Virus record (IMG/VR): IMGVR_UViG_3300044993_000760
Coordinates: 1-28,518 of that record
Length of the DNA stretch: 28,518 bases
Origin: a virus
Reading direction: 5' to 3' (one strand)
The notes under the pieces are model-generated. The model searched no databases. It worked only from the letters and a program-made list of their open reading frames with translations, and was not told the DNA's origin. Positions 6,763-16,000 of the stretch are shown here, one piece after another; the first letter of the stretch is position 1; each line of letters begins with the position of its first letter. A program made the translations under genes and the position numbers.

Positions 6763-6998
6763 TGCTTGCCCTCCACTATGTCAACCAAGGCCACGAATCG
6801 CCGGATGTAAACCGGTTTGATCGGACGACCGCTGGGAACCGTGAGCAAACCCGCCGCGGGGTGGCGGAATACAACGTGGCTCGTACCGTGCTGACGATAG
6901 TCGATGGAAAATCTGTCCGCCACCACTTTCAGATCTTCGATCCGCCAGTCCCGCGGGTTGGTCCGCATGCGCTGAAGGATCTTGGCGACATTGCCCAC
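6759..6998 (-). CDS. hicA: HicA-like mRNA interferase toxin
   Basis: A 79-residue toxin of the HicA type, which inactivates translation by cleaving mRNA. The conserved features are NPRDWRIEDLKVVADRF, then the double-stranded-RNA-binding-like strand with the catalytic-type His in HGTSHVVFRHP (His41), followed by LTVPSGRPIKPVYIRRFV. It starts at GTG 6998; the next in-frame ATG would remove ten residues that related proteins possess. A promoter with an embedded inverted repeat lies at 7005-7033, so the transcript may begin at or very near the start codon. Toxin first, antitoxin second is the usual hicAB order. Confidence 0.88.
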   Translation of the reverse strand: MGNVAKILQRMRTNPRDWRIEDLKVVADRFSIDYRQHGTSHVVFRHPAAGLLTVPSGRPIKPVYIRRFVALVDIVEGKQ

Positions 6999-7004
6999 AA
7001 CTGA

Positions 7005-7033
7005 ATGGTACCACGAGCGGTACCACTAAACAA
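7005..7033 (-). promoter_or_regulatory. Promoter and operator-like palindrome of hicAB
   Basis: On the minus strand TTGTTT (7028-7033) and TACCAT (7005-7010) stand 17 bases apart. The inverted repeat TGGTACC (7006-7012) and GGTACCA (7019-7025) overlaps the -10 box and the spacer, where a HicB repressor would be expected to bind. The same bases also form a direct repeat of GGTACCAC with a 12-base period. Confidence 0.5.
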
Positions 7034-7050
7034 GACCACTCGTCCTGATC

Positions 7051-10000
7051 ATGGCCGATAACAGGCTCGAACTCGTTGTTGAAGTCGACACCAACCGGGC
7101 CAACGCGTCCATCAAGAGCGTCAACGCGAGCCTTTCCAGCATGGAGGCCTCGGCGGTGAAGACTGCCCGAGGCGCGGCGCAAGGAATCGATGGCATGACC
7201 GCCGCCATGGTGAAGGGCGCCACCGCAGGGAACCTGCTCGCTGACGCGATCAAGAGTGCGCTCGCCTGGGCCAAGGAGTTCACCTTCGGCTCGGTCATGA
7301 TGGCCGCCGAGAATGCCAAAGCCGAGGGCTCGCTCAAGGCGCTGGCCAACGCCCACGGCGTGGGTGCGGCTGCGGCTGCGAGGCAGGTGGCGGCGATCGA
7401 AGAGATCGGCTTTGAATACACCGAAGCCGCGCACGCCGTGCAGCGGCTGATCGTGGCCGATCTGGAACTATCGAAGGCCCAAGGCCTGGCGAAACTCGCC
7501 AAAGACGCGGCGGCGGTCCAGAACATCGCCGCCGGCGAGGCCCTCGAATCCATCGTCATGGCCATCGAATCGGGCGCCTCGCGGGGGTTGCGCACCCTGG
7601 GGTTGTTCGTCGACTTCCAGAAGGAATCGCAGATCGCCGAGCTTCAACTCGGGCGCGCCCTGACCGAAACCGAGGAGAAGCAGCTCCGCTATAACGCGGT
7701 CATCCGCGAAGGCGCGAAGATCCAGGGCGCCCATGCGGCGGCTTCGCAGACGGTCGAGGGGCAACTGGGCGCGCTGCGGCGGGAGTTCAACAACCTGCGC
7801 GAAGACATCGGAGCCAAGTTCCAGGATGATTTCAAGGCGCTGATCGGCAACCTGCGCGGCTTGGTCGGCTGGCTCCGGGACAATACCGACCTGCTCAAGA
7901 AGTTCGGCGAGGTGGCGCTGTGGGTCTCGGGCATTCTTGCCACCTACGCATTGGCCGACAAGATCATGGCTCTGGCGAAGTCCATCGCCGCGCTCCAGCT
8001 CGCCAGCATCAACCCTTACGCCCTGCTCGCGGTGGGAGTCGTGGGCGCGGGCTTTGCCATCTACTCGCAGTGGAAGGACACCCAGGATCAGCTCCAGGCC
8101 CGTTTCGAGGAGATGCAACGCAGGGCGCTGCGCGAGGACCTGCTGAGCGGCAAGACCAGCGTGGACGCGCTGCGCCAGCAGGGCATGACCGATGATCAGA
8201 TCCGTGGCTTACTTGGCGAAAAGCGCTGGCTGCCCGGCGAGTGGGAGCCGCCCACCTACGAGGGTCCTAGACTCCACATCAAGACAACTCAGGAGCCGGA
8301 CCTCGAAGCACTGAAGCGGGCGGCAGAGATCCGAAAGCGCCAGTTGGAGGTGGAGCGAGAGAGCGCACGGGCGCTTGAAGAAGCGCGCCGGCGCGGGCTG
8401 ACGGGATTCGCACGGGACGTGGCCGAGGTGCAGGAGCAGATCCACAAGTGGACCACGTTCGTGGACGAGCGCGGCGATGAGCAGCGGATCGCTCTCACCC
8501 GCAAGGCCTGGGAAAACGTCATCGGCGAGCTTCGCGAGCGCCTGGCCAACTGGCAAAAGGAGGTCCAGGAAACCAACCGTAAGAACCTCGCCGAGTATCT
8601 GGCCGCAGAAGAAGAAGCCGCGCGCCGCCGGATGGAGGTCGAGTCGCGTCTGTTCAGCCAGCGGCTTGCCTACAACGAGGAGATTGCGAAGCGAAACCTG
8701 GATCAGCTGGAGCAGATGCTCGGGATCGAAGAGCAACGCGCCGGGATCGCGCGCGAGGCCCAATTGCGGGCGCTCGACGCCACGAATGCGCAGACGCTCG
8801 AGCAGAAGGTCGCATTCGAACAGCGCAAGGCTGCGATTGAGATCGAGCACATCACCCGGGTTCATGAGATCCGCATGCGGCTGTTCGATCTGGAAACCTC
8901 TCGAATGGTCATTGAGGAAGAGGCGCAGCTCAAGCGGCTCGGCTACCGGGCCGACGAAATCCAGGCGCGGATGGCCGAACTCACCGCGCAGCGGGATGAG
9001 ATCCGGCGGTTCCAGCGGGAGGCCACCGACGCCGCGATCCAGGGCGCGCGCGAGAATGCGGCGATCCGCCAGGCGCAGTTGGTGAGGGAACACAACCAGC
9101 GGATCTTCGATTCCTTCAAGCGGCAGGCCGAGGGTGTCTTCGACGCGCTGCTCACCAAGTCGCAGTCCATCTGGTCGGCCATCGGAAACTCACTGAAAAC
9201 GGCTTTGCTGACCGCCATCAAGGACGTGGTCAGCTCGCGCGTCGCCGCAATGCTCATGCAGTTATTCACCGGCACGCGGGTGTCGCTGGCCGGTGGAGGT
9301 TCATCCGCCGGCGGTACGCTCGGCTGGATTGGCGGACTGCTCGGCGTCGGCGCAGCGCCGGTCTTCGGAGGAGGCAGTGGTGGCGGTCCCATTCCCGGCG
9401 GTGCGGCCGGAGGCTTGGGTACGCCTCCCTTCATTCCGTCCGGCAAGGGCGGCGGATGGGCTGGAGCACTCGGCGGATGGAAGGACTTCCTCGGCTTCGG
9501 CGGCGGCGTCCAGTACGCGCCCGGCAAAGCCGTGACCTGGGAAGCGGCGACCATGGGCCAGAAGCAATCGGCGCTTGGACGGTCCAATGCCGCCCTGCTG
9601 GGTGGCGCGACGCTGGCCCTGATGGGCCTCCAGCGCGGCGGCGTCTCCGGCCTCGCGATGACCACCGCCGGTGGCGCAATGATCGGCTTCAAGTATGGCG
9701 GTCCTCTCGGCGCGGCCATCGGCGCCGGTGTCGGCGCGGTCGCCGGGCTGGTGCGGCTGTTCGTCAAAGGCGCGCAAGAGAAGGCTCGCGAGAAGATCAA
9801 GGCCACCTACGGGGTCGACATCCGCGACAAGGGCGTGCTCAAGCAGATCGTCGACATCGCCAAGCAAGGTTTCGGCGGCAATCTGGAGGCGGCCATCGGC
9901 AGCCAGCAGATCCGCGATCTGGTTGAGTTGTACGCCCTGTCGACGGGTCAGAGCACTTCCGGACTCCCGGCCACCGCGCGCCCGGTGTCGTTGCTCCAGC

Positions 10001-10263
10001 ACGGCCGGAGTCTCTTCCAGTCGAGTTCCGGCGGCCTGACGCTGGACCGTATCGGTGCCGGTGCGCCCTCGTCCGCGGCGGGACCCACGGTGATCAACAT
10101 CACCGTGCCGGGTGCGAAGGAGTTCTTCGAGAAGGAAACGGTCCGCGTGGTGGTCGAGAATCCGCGAGCGGTGCAATCGGCGGCGATGACCGCGACCAAA
10201 GCCAGCGCTGGCCGCCGGGAGATGACCGGGCTGCAACTGAGTCCAGGGCTGATCCTGTCGTAG
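7051..10263 (+). CDS. Tail tape measure protein
   Basis: A 1070-residue protein that sets tail length by spanning the tail lumen and is ejected ahead of DNA. The N-terminal 280 residues are Ala-rich and helical. About residues 288-340 hold hydrophobic stretches (VALWVSGILATYAL, then INPYALLAVGVVGAGFAIYS). Residues about 415-690 are strongly charged and coiled-coil-like (many Glu, Arg and Gln). A Gly-rich segment lies around 747-805, followed by another Gly/Ala-rich hydrophobic region. It is the largest gene of the middle tail block and follows the chaperone in order. There is no clear ribosome binding site before ATG 7051; the upstream region is occupied by the hicAB promoter, so translation initiation may have been altered by the insertion. 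Confidence 0.9.
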   Translation: MADNRLELVVEVDTNRANASIKSVNASLSSMEASAVKTARGAAQGIDGMTAAMVKGATAGNLLADAIKSALAWAKEFTFGSVMMAAENAKAEGSLKALANAHGVGAAAAARQVAAIEEIGFEYTEAAHAVQRLIVADLELSKAQGLAKLAKDAAAVQNIAAGEALESIVMAIESGASRGLRTLGLFVDFQKESQIAELQLGRALTETEEKQLRYNAVIREGAKIQGAHAAASQTVEGQLGALRREFNNLREDIGAKFQDDFKALIGNLRGLVGWLRDNTDLLKKFGEVALWVSGILATYALADKIMALAKSIAALQLASINPYALLAVGVVGAGFAIYSQWKDTQDQLQARFEEMQRRALREDLLSGKTSVDALRQQGMTDDQIRGLLGEKRWLPGEWEPPTYEGPRLHIKTTQEPDLEALKRAAEIRKRQLEVERESARALEEARRRGLTGFARDVAEVQEQIHKWTTFVDERGDEQRIALTRKAWENVIGELRERLANWQKEVQETNRKNLAEYLAAEEEAARRRMEVESRLFSQRLAYNEEIAKRNLDQLEQMLGIEEQRAGIAREAQLRALDATNAQTLEQKVAFEQRKAAIEIEHITRVHEIRMRLFDLETSRMVIEEEAQLKRLGYRADEIQARMAELTAQRDEIRRFQREATDAAIQGARENAAIRQAQLVREHNQRIFDSFKRQAEGVFDALLTKSQSIWSAIGNSLKTALLTAIKDVVSSRVAAMLMQLFTGTRVSLAGGGSSAGGTLGWIGGLLGVGAAPVFGGGSGGGPIPGGAAGGLGTPPFIPSGKGGGWAGALGGWKDFLGFGGGVQYAPGKAVTWEAATMGQKQSALGRSNAALLGGATLALMGLQRGGVSGLAMTTAGGAMIGFKYGGPLGAAIGAGVGAVAGLVRLFVKGAQEKAREKIKATYGVDIRDKGVLKQIVDIAKQGFGGNLEAAIGSQQIRDLVELYALSTGQSTSGLPATARPVSLLQHGRSLFQSSSGGLTLDRIGAGAPSSAAGPTVINITVPGAKEFFEKETVRVVVENPRAVQSAAMTATKASAGRREMTGLQLSPGLILS

Positions 10264-10266
10264 GAC

Positions 10267-10575
10267 TCAAGCAGCGTTGCGTGGCAGGACTTCGCGCTCG
10301 ATTCGGCTGGCCAGGGCATCCTCGGCAGCCGCCAGATCGTACTTTGCCTGAAGGTTGACCCACATTTGGGCCGAGGTGCCGAAGTAGCGAGCTAACCGCA
10401 GCGCCGTGTCGGCGGTGATGCCCCGCTCGCCCTTGAGGATGCCGCCGATCCGGTTCGCGGGCACGCGCAGCGCCGTGGCGAGGGCGTTCGCGGTCAGACC
10501 AGCTTCCTTTAGCAGGTCCTGGAGCACCTCACCGGGATGGATGGGTGGCAAGCGCTTCGGCTGTTTGGTTGCCAT
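10267..10575 (-). CDS. higA: HigA-family antitoxin
   Basis: A 102-residue XRE-family antitoxin. It begins MATKQPKRLPPIHPGEVLQD, the typical 'P.hPGe.L...l' lead of HigA, followed by the helix-turn-helix LTANALATALRVPANRIGGI and GERGITADTALRLARYFGTS, and a C-terminal helix with QMWVNLQAKYDL. The start is ATG 10575, preceded by the strong AAAGGAGG at 10583-10590 (complement); a longer open frame upstream overlaps the toxin. It lies 14 bases after the toxin stop. It should bind HigB and repress the promoter. Its stop stands 3 bases from the tape measure stop, tail to tail. Confidence 0.92.
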   Translation of the reverse strand: MATKQPKRLPPIHPGEVLQDLLKEAGLTANALATALRVPANRIGGILKGERGITADTALRLARYFGTSAQMWVNLQAKYDLAAAEDALASRIEREVLPRNAA

Positions 10576-10589
10576 GTTGGAGCCTCCTT

Positions 10590-10865
10590 TCAGTGGTAAT
10601 CGACAATTTCGACGTTGTAGGCGTCTCCGTCCCGCCATTCAAAGCAGATCCGGAACTGGTCGTTGATTCGGATGCTGTGCTGGCCTTTCCGGTCACCTTT
10701 GAGTGCTTCGAGCCGGAGGCCGGGCAGTTCGAGATCCCGGAGAGACGTGGCCGCGTCCAAGAGTTCCAATCGGATCCGGGCTGCCTTTTCGATGCTCTGA
10801 AACTTTCGACTGAACTTCCGATCCAGCAGCAACTGCACATCCTTCTGGCGGCAGGACCGGATCAT
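10590..10865 (-). CDS. higB: HigB/RelE-family toxin
   Basis: A 91-residue toxin of the RelE/HigB superfamily, which cleaves mRNA on the ribosome. Conserved features are DRKFSRKFQSIEKAARIRLELLD in pieces, LPGLRLEALKGDRKGQHSIR and INDQFRICFEWRDGDAYNVEIVDYH in pieces; the 'G..siRin.q.RicF.w' strand is the hallmark, and the ending 'v.ivDYH' is usual. Toxin-first order is typical of higBA. The ATG at 10865 lies a few bases after the predicted transcription start. The frame is complete. Confidence 0.92.
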   Translation of the reverse strand: MIRSCRQKDVQLLLDRKFSRKFQSIEKAARIRLELLDAATSLRDLELPGLRLEALKGDRKGQHSIRINDQFRICFEWRDGDAYNVEIVDYH

Positions 10866-10874
10866 ACGAATACC

Positions 10875-10903
10875 ATATTACGACGAGCGTACAACCAAGG
10901 CAA
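10875..10903 (-). promoter_or_regulatory. Probable higBA promoter
   Basis: On the minus strand TTGCCT (10898-10903) and TAATAT (10875-10880) are 17 bases apart. Transcription would start around 10868, 3 bases from the higB ATG, so the message would be almost leaderless. The site overlaps the upstream edge of the lysin-like gene on the other strand. I see no convincing operator repeat. Confidence 0.4.
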
Positions 10904-10906
10904 CTC

Positions 10907-11353
10907 ATGACCCGTCAGGAAATGATCGAGAAGATCGCGCGGGCGATCGCGGAGATGGAGGGTTTCTATGTGAACGCCGCGAAGCCGACCCTTGCGCAGC
11001 GGAACGCGAATCCGGGCAACATTCGGCAGTGGCGCGACGCGCGAGGCCGGCCATATCCTACCCATCGCGGGTACGTGGACTTCGTCGCTTGGGCGTCTGA
11101 GCGCTTCCCCGGTCTCTCGCGAGAAGAGATGAGTCGCCGTGCCCTTGAGGAAGGCTGGCGCATCCTGCGCGTGCTGGTCGGTCAGTACCTCGATGGGCGC
11201 TACACGCAGGGCAAGCCGCCGACCGCGGAGGAGATGTTCCGGGTGTACGCGCCCTCGGCCGACGGCAATCATCCGGCGAACTATGCGCGCTTCGTCGCCA
11301 GCAAGATCGGCGCGCGCCCGGACCAGAGACTCCTCGACCTGGTGACCGCCTGA
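10907..11353 (+). CDS. Lysozyme/transglycosylase-like virion protein
   Basis: A 148-residue protein that may open the peptidoglycan during DNA entry. The N-terminal helix (MTRQEMIEKIARAIAEMEGF) is followed by LAQRNANPGNIRQWRDARGRP; the 'R..NPGNi' signature followed by a Tyr/Gly strand is common in small phage-associated lytic proteins with a lysozyme-like fold. The Glu in AEMEGF is the likely catalytic acid. The C-terminal segment MFRVYAPSADGNHPANYARF with its Asp-Gly-Asn turn also matches this group. Placement between tape measure and distal tail genes suits a tail-tip lysin. The stop overlaps the next start (TGATG). It is shorter than most lysozymes, so the fold assignment is moderate. Confidence 0.65.
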   Translation: MTRQEMIEKIARAIAEMEGFYVNAAKPTLAQRNANPGNIRQWRDARGRPYPTHRGYVDFVAWASERFPGLSREEMSRRALEEGWRILRVLVGQYLDGRYTQGKPPTAEEMFRVYAPSADGNHPANYARFVASKIGARPDQRLLDLVTA

Positions 11354-11754
11354 TGCCCGGCTCGATACAGAACGCGGAGCCGCTCACCGTGCTGCCAGCA
11401 AGCCTCTCGCGCGCCTTCGTCCACGAGCGTGAGTACCCGATGCTCGACAACGAGTACCGCAACGGCGAATCGCAGCGGTCCGTCCAGGCGACCAACAGCC
11501 GCAAGCGCTGGCGACTGGCTAAGCGGCTCACCCCGGCGCAACTCACGGCTCTCCGCGATTTCTACGACGCCCGCAAGGGCCCGACCGAGCCGTTCTACTT
11601 CTACGACCGCTATGAAACCAGCCCGAAGTTCTCACACGATCCGACCGGGCAGGCCGTTGCGGGCCGGTACACTGTTCGCTTCGCGGGCGAGTGGAGTCAG
11701 TCGGTCGGCCGGGGCCGCGCAGACGTGAATATTGAAGTGGTCGAGTTGGCCTGA
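11353..11754 (+). CDS. Distal tail/minor tail protein (DUF2460-like)
   Basis: A 133-residue beta-rich protein expected at the end of the tail tube. It begins MPGSIQNAEPLTVLPASLSR; the diagnostic part is SRKRWRLAKRLTPAQLTALR followed by DFYDARKGPTEPFYFYDRYE and a closing pair of strands (GRYTVRFAGEWSQSV, DVNIEVVELA). The 'R..W...l.....al..Fy.ar.G....F.f.D' layout is typical of minor tail proteins at the tube end, including the DUF2460 group. The N-terminus of the next tail gene on this strand (13019) has the same layout, suggesting an ancient duplication. The start overlaps the lysin stop. Confidence 0.65.
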   Translation: MPGSIQNAEPLTVLPASLSRAFVHEREYPMLDNEYRNGESQRSVQATNSRKRWRLAKRLTPAQLTALRDFYDARKGPTEPFYFYDRYETSPKFSHDPTGQAVAGRYTVRFAGEWSQSVGRGRADVNIEVVELA

Positions 11755-11764
11755 TCCGTCGAGA

Positions 11765-12976
11765 TCACTTCGCTTTCTCTGACGGTTTGATGAATCGTTC
11801 CCAGTAATCGTAGAAGAAAGCGTCAAGGTCGAGAGTGCTGCGGGCGCCGGATTCAGCGAGAAACCGCTTCATCAAGGCGCAGAACTCCAAGTACTTCTGC
11901 GAACTCGAATACCCACGCGGCGTTTCGTACTCAAAGTGCTTAAGTGCCTTCTCGATTGGAGCGTTGAAGACGGTGAACTCTTGTGGCGCATGGACAGCCA
12001 GAACCTTGGATACAAAGTTTAGCCCAGCACCATCAACCTTGAGCCGCCCGGTTGAGTCGATTACTGCTGCCAACCGTTGGCTAATTGGCACCGAATCGTC
12101 GACTAGGAACCTAAGGGCACGGCGCAGCTTAACTCTCTGTCGCCAGACCCTGGGCTTGGTGACCTCGATGAGGTGCCCGAGTGCGAGTATCTTATAGAAC
12201 TGCTCAAAGCCGTCACGGGTGAAGTCAAAATCCGGGTAATTGAGCGCCGCCTTGATCTCGCTGCCGATCTGTGCACGCTCGCTGCGGTATATTCGCTTGA
12301 ATCTGTTCGATGAAAAGAACCGCCTGGCTTGCGCAACTGCTTGCCGCCATCTACGGAGCCCCGCTCTGTGGCGGTCGCCAATGTCTTCTTCAGCTTCCGC
12401 TTGAAGCTCCATGGCGGCCTTGTTGGCGTGCCTCGCCTTCTCGTACCTCGACCGATAGCGACGGATGTCGGGCTCATTCAAATCTTTCGAATGAGAATCG
12501 CTGTCGAACAAGCCGTCGAACCAGGCTGTGACATCCCGGACGTCTTGCGATGCGGCAGTGAAATAGCCACACTCTATGTTGTTGATCAACCCGCCAGCAC
12601 TCAGGTTCCCAGAACCGATAACAGCAAACTCTCTTGCGGGGGTCGTGACGATGAGCACCTTCGGGTGGAAGGTTACTGCCTTGTCAGCGAAGAGGCGCGC
12701 ACGAACGTGCCCTCGCTGCGAGAGCTTCCACCAGTCCATCAGGACTCTCGGTTCGGTCTGGCAGAACGCCAGCCCCGTGAGCAGTTTCACTGTTCCGCTG
12801 GTCTTTTCGACGGAACGGCGCAAGAGATTCCACCCGGACCAGTGAGCAAAAGCAGTAGCCAGGCGGATCTCGGTGGCTCTCATGAACTCGCGGTGGAGGT
12901 TAATTGAACCAGGTAGACCGACGACGAATGCATTACCCTTCCCGAGCAGTCCTCTGGATTGGCGCATCGTGGACAT
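11765..12976 (-). CDS. Phospholipase D-like (single HKD-type motif) protein, probable cargo
   Basis: A 403-residue protein. It starts MSTMRQSRGLLGKGNAFVVG; residues 36-72 form a PLD-like strand/helix unit (EIRLATAFAHWSGWNLLRRS), and the motif is HPKVLIVTT...FAVIGSGNLSAGGL with His104, Lys106 and Gly-Ser-Gly-Asn at 121-124. This equals HxK...GSxN; the Asp expected four residues after Lys is replaced (Thr). One motif per chain means an active site would require a dimer. The C-terminal 250 residues are helical, basic and unrecognised. PLD-like domains of this type occur in nucleases and in phage-defence proteins; nuclease rather than lipase is my guess. ATG 12976 is used; a long open frame continues upstream but runs antisense into the hub gene. 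Confidence 0.75.
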   Translation of the reverse strand: MSTMRQSRGLLGKGNAFVVGLPGSINLHREFMRATEIRLATAFAHWSGWNLLRRSVEKTSGTVKLLTGLAFCQTEPRVLMDWWKLSQRGHVRARLFADKAVTFHPKVLIVTTPAREFAVIGSGNLSAGGLINNIECGYFTAASQDVRDVTAWFDGLFDSDSHSKDLNEPDIRRYRSRYEKARHANKAAMELQAEAEEDIGDRHRAGLRRWRQAVAQARRFFSSNRFKRIYRSERAQIGSEIKAALNYPDFDFTRDGFEQFYKILALGHLIEVTKPRVWRQRVKLRRALRFLVDDSVPISQRLAAVIDSTGRLKVDGAGLNFVSKVLAVHAPQEFTVFNAPIEKALKHFEYETPRGYSSSQKYLEFCALMKRFLAESGARSTLDLDAFFYDYWERFIKPSEKAK

Positions 12977-13018
12977 AGACTCACAGTACTTCGAAACCCT
13001 TATGTTTGTCAGTAATCT

Positions 13019-16000
13019 ATGAGCGATCTGATTGGCAACATCGCCGTTCCGGAAATCGTGCCGTCGGGGGTGTTCCCGCTCACGCCGGACTGGCCGCTCG
13101 AAGTGCGCCGCGACCATGAAGTTGCCGTGCACCAGTTCGGCAGCGGCAACGCGAAGATCGAGCAACGCTTCCTCCTCGGCACCGGCACACGGCGCTTCAC
13201 CATCCGCAAGCAGTGGCTCCGCGACACCGAGCGCATCGCCCTGCGCAACTTCTGGGAGCAGAAATACGGCTCCTACGGGGCATTCATCTACAACGCTCCA
13301 AACGATAGCGGCATCGGCACAACGCCCGTCATCTGCCGCTTCGCCAATGAGCCGCTCTCCTGGGAAATGGTCGCCGACTGGGCCTGCTCGCTGGGCGTGA
13401 CGCTGATCGAGATCCCCCAGACCAGCGCCTCCTACACGCTCAATCAGACCGTCCACCGCTTCCCGCCTGCCGCGCTCCAGGTCGCACTGCTCTCGCAGGT
13501 CCAGGAGATCATCCCGCTCGTTCGCATCCAGCCGCTCGAAACCGGCTACCCCGCGATCTACGTCTCCGACCGCCGCTGTACCATCGGTGGCCAGCTTTAC
13601 CAGGCGCGCCTGATCGAGTTCGACAGCATCTCGCAGTCCATCGGCAACGAGTCCGACGAGGCCCAGTTCACCTTCGGCAACGCCGACCGCGTGATGCGTG
13701 ACCTCGCCAACGACGTCGAGCTCTTCCGGGCCGAGATCGCCTTCAGCCTTTTTCACGTTGGCGCCGGCGTCAAGCTCGATCTTTGGAAGGGCAACATCGT
13801 CAACTGGACCTGCGACGCCGGCCCGGAGTTCCGCGTCACCGCAGCCGATGGCCTCTACGAATTGAACCTGCCCTACCCGACGCGCAAGATCTCCCGCACC
13901 TGTTGGAAGCCTTTCAACTCGTCGACGTGCCCGTTCGCCTCCAATGGCGCTCTCGATCTGGTCAACTTTCCCGAAGCCGACCCCACGCGCTGCGACAAAG
14001 GCTTCGACACGCCCAACGGCTGCCGCGCCCACGGCATGAACGACTACTACGGCGGCATCATGGCCAAGCCGCAGGGCGTGCGCATCAAGGACAACTCGAC
14101 GGGCGTCTGGGGATTCGGCCGCTCGACGCTCACCTCCGTCTCGCTGATCGCCGACTCGATCTACGATCAGGTCCTGCCCGAGATCTACACCGATTCGCCG
14201 ATGCCCGTGAACTGCAAGATTGCCTCGGGCCGCGACGAGAGCGACTTCTACGCCGCAGTGGGAATCGTGGGTGAGGGGCCGCTGGGGGCCTACGGTACGG
14301 GCCACAAGCTCGACGGGCAATACCACCACGGCTATCCGGGTTCACTCGGGCTGATGACCAGTCTGGGGCCTGACCCGAACCCAACCACCTTCGGCATGGA
14401 TACAGATGCTGGACCGGAGCGCGCGGCTGGCACGGCGTTCCTCATGATCCGGCGCTCGGACGCCAAGGGATTGCAGCTTTCGCGCCTGAGCGAGCACGCC
14501 ATGGAGGCCGTCGTCGCCCAAGGACTGAGCGGCTGGGTGTGGACTTCGCCCGGCGTGCGTGTTTTCGGGCCGCCGCTGACCAACCCCATCTGGATCGCGG
14601 TCAACATGCTCCTGCGTGCCCGAGGCCTGCGTCTGGGCGCGGGCGCCACAACCGAGCAACTGGACTTCGCGGAGACTCTGTTTGACGTGGAGGCGGCGAT
14701 CGCGGTGGCAGAGATCTGTGATCAGCAAGTCACGAAGCTGGTGGGCACAGGTACGGAGACGCAGTTCAAGTTCCGCGGCGTGCTTCAGGAAGAGAAGCCG
14801 CTGCGGGACTGGCTCCAGGAAGTCCTCATCAATTGCCTGGGCTACTACACCTTCTCGAACGGCAAGCTGAAACTCGGCGTCCGCGTGAACTCTTCAGCCG
14901 TCGAGGCCTTCACCGAAGGCAACATCCTGTTCCGCAGCCTTCAACTCGCTCCGCTCAAACCATCCTTCAACCACCTGACGGCCAACTTCGCCGACGAGGA
15001 CTTCGAGTTCGTCGCCAACTCGATCTCGCTCTACGACATCGACCACGCCACGCTGATCGCGGGCGGCGCGGGTCCGCTGTTCCTGAAGTCGACGGTGAAT
15101 CTCTCCGGCACGGCATCGAAGTCGCAAGCGGCGCGCATCATCACCGTGCGGCTGCGCGAGGAGTTGGGCGGCATTACCCCGGAGGAGTGGAAGCGGGCGC
15201 GACAGATCGGCTTCCGCACAACGGTCCTTGCACTCAACACCGAACCTGGCATGATCTGCTCGATGACCCATCCGGACATGCCGGGCGGGCAGGGCGAGTT
15301 CCGTGTGACCGGCTGGCGGCTCAACCGCGACTACTCGATCGACATCCAGGGCCGTACGACGACGGACTCGATGTACGATCTGGTCACTGGCCCGAAGCCC
15401 GCCGACGTCGTGCCCGAGCCCCCCGCCGAGGAAGTGCTCATCGACACAGGTGTCCCCGGCGTGCTGAACGGCATTCCCCGCTTGGGTGACTACGGCACGT
15501 TCGCGATCGACGACATGACGGTTGAACCCGACGCCTCGGGCAATGCCAACATCGTCGGTGCGCACGAGATCACGCTAGCGCTCTTCTACGTGGATGAACT
15601 CGCCACCGATCTCTGGGCGTCCCTCGACACCGCCATTGATGCCACAACCGACCCAGTCACGGTCGTCTGCACCGTCAATCCCGATACGCAACGGGTCTTC
15701 CGGGTGGGCGACTTCGTCGTCTTCAACGACGAGTCGGCCGATCCTGCGAACCCTGGCCGGCGATCCTATGAGTGCGCCCAGATCACCGGGCCGGGCGCGC
15801 CGGGCGACGTCGTGCCGAGCGGCGAGTTTCACCTCCAACGCGCCTACCCCGGCGTGCCCGAGGGCCAGGCGACCTTCGGCACCCTGCGCTGCGCCCATCT
15901 CGCCGGCATCCGCTTCTACAAGCTCGATCAGAAGACGTTCACCTTTAGCGTCCGCAAGGGCTTCTTCCGCACGCCGGACCTGCCCGCCAGAATCGAGGCG

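Noticed and set aside
12977-14329. Upstream extension of the PLD-like frame to 14329 on the minus strand
   Set aside because: The extra 451 residues are antisense to the hub gene and have low-complexity composition; the PLD-like similarity begins after ATG 12976.
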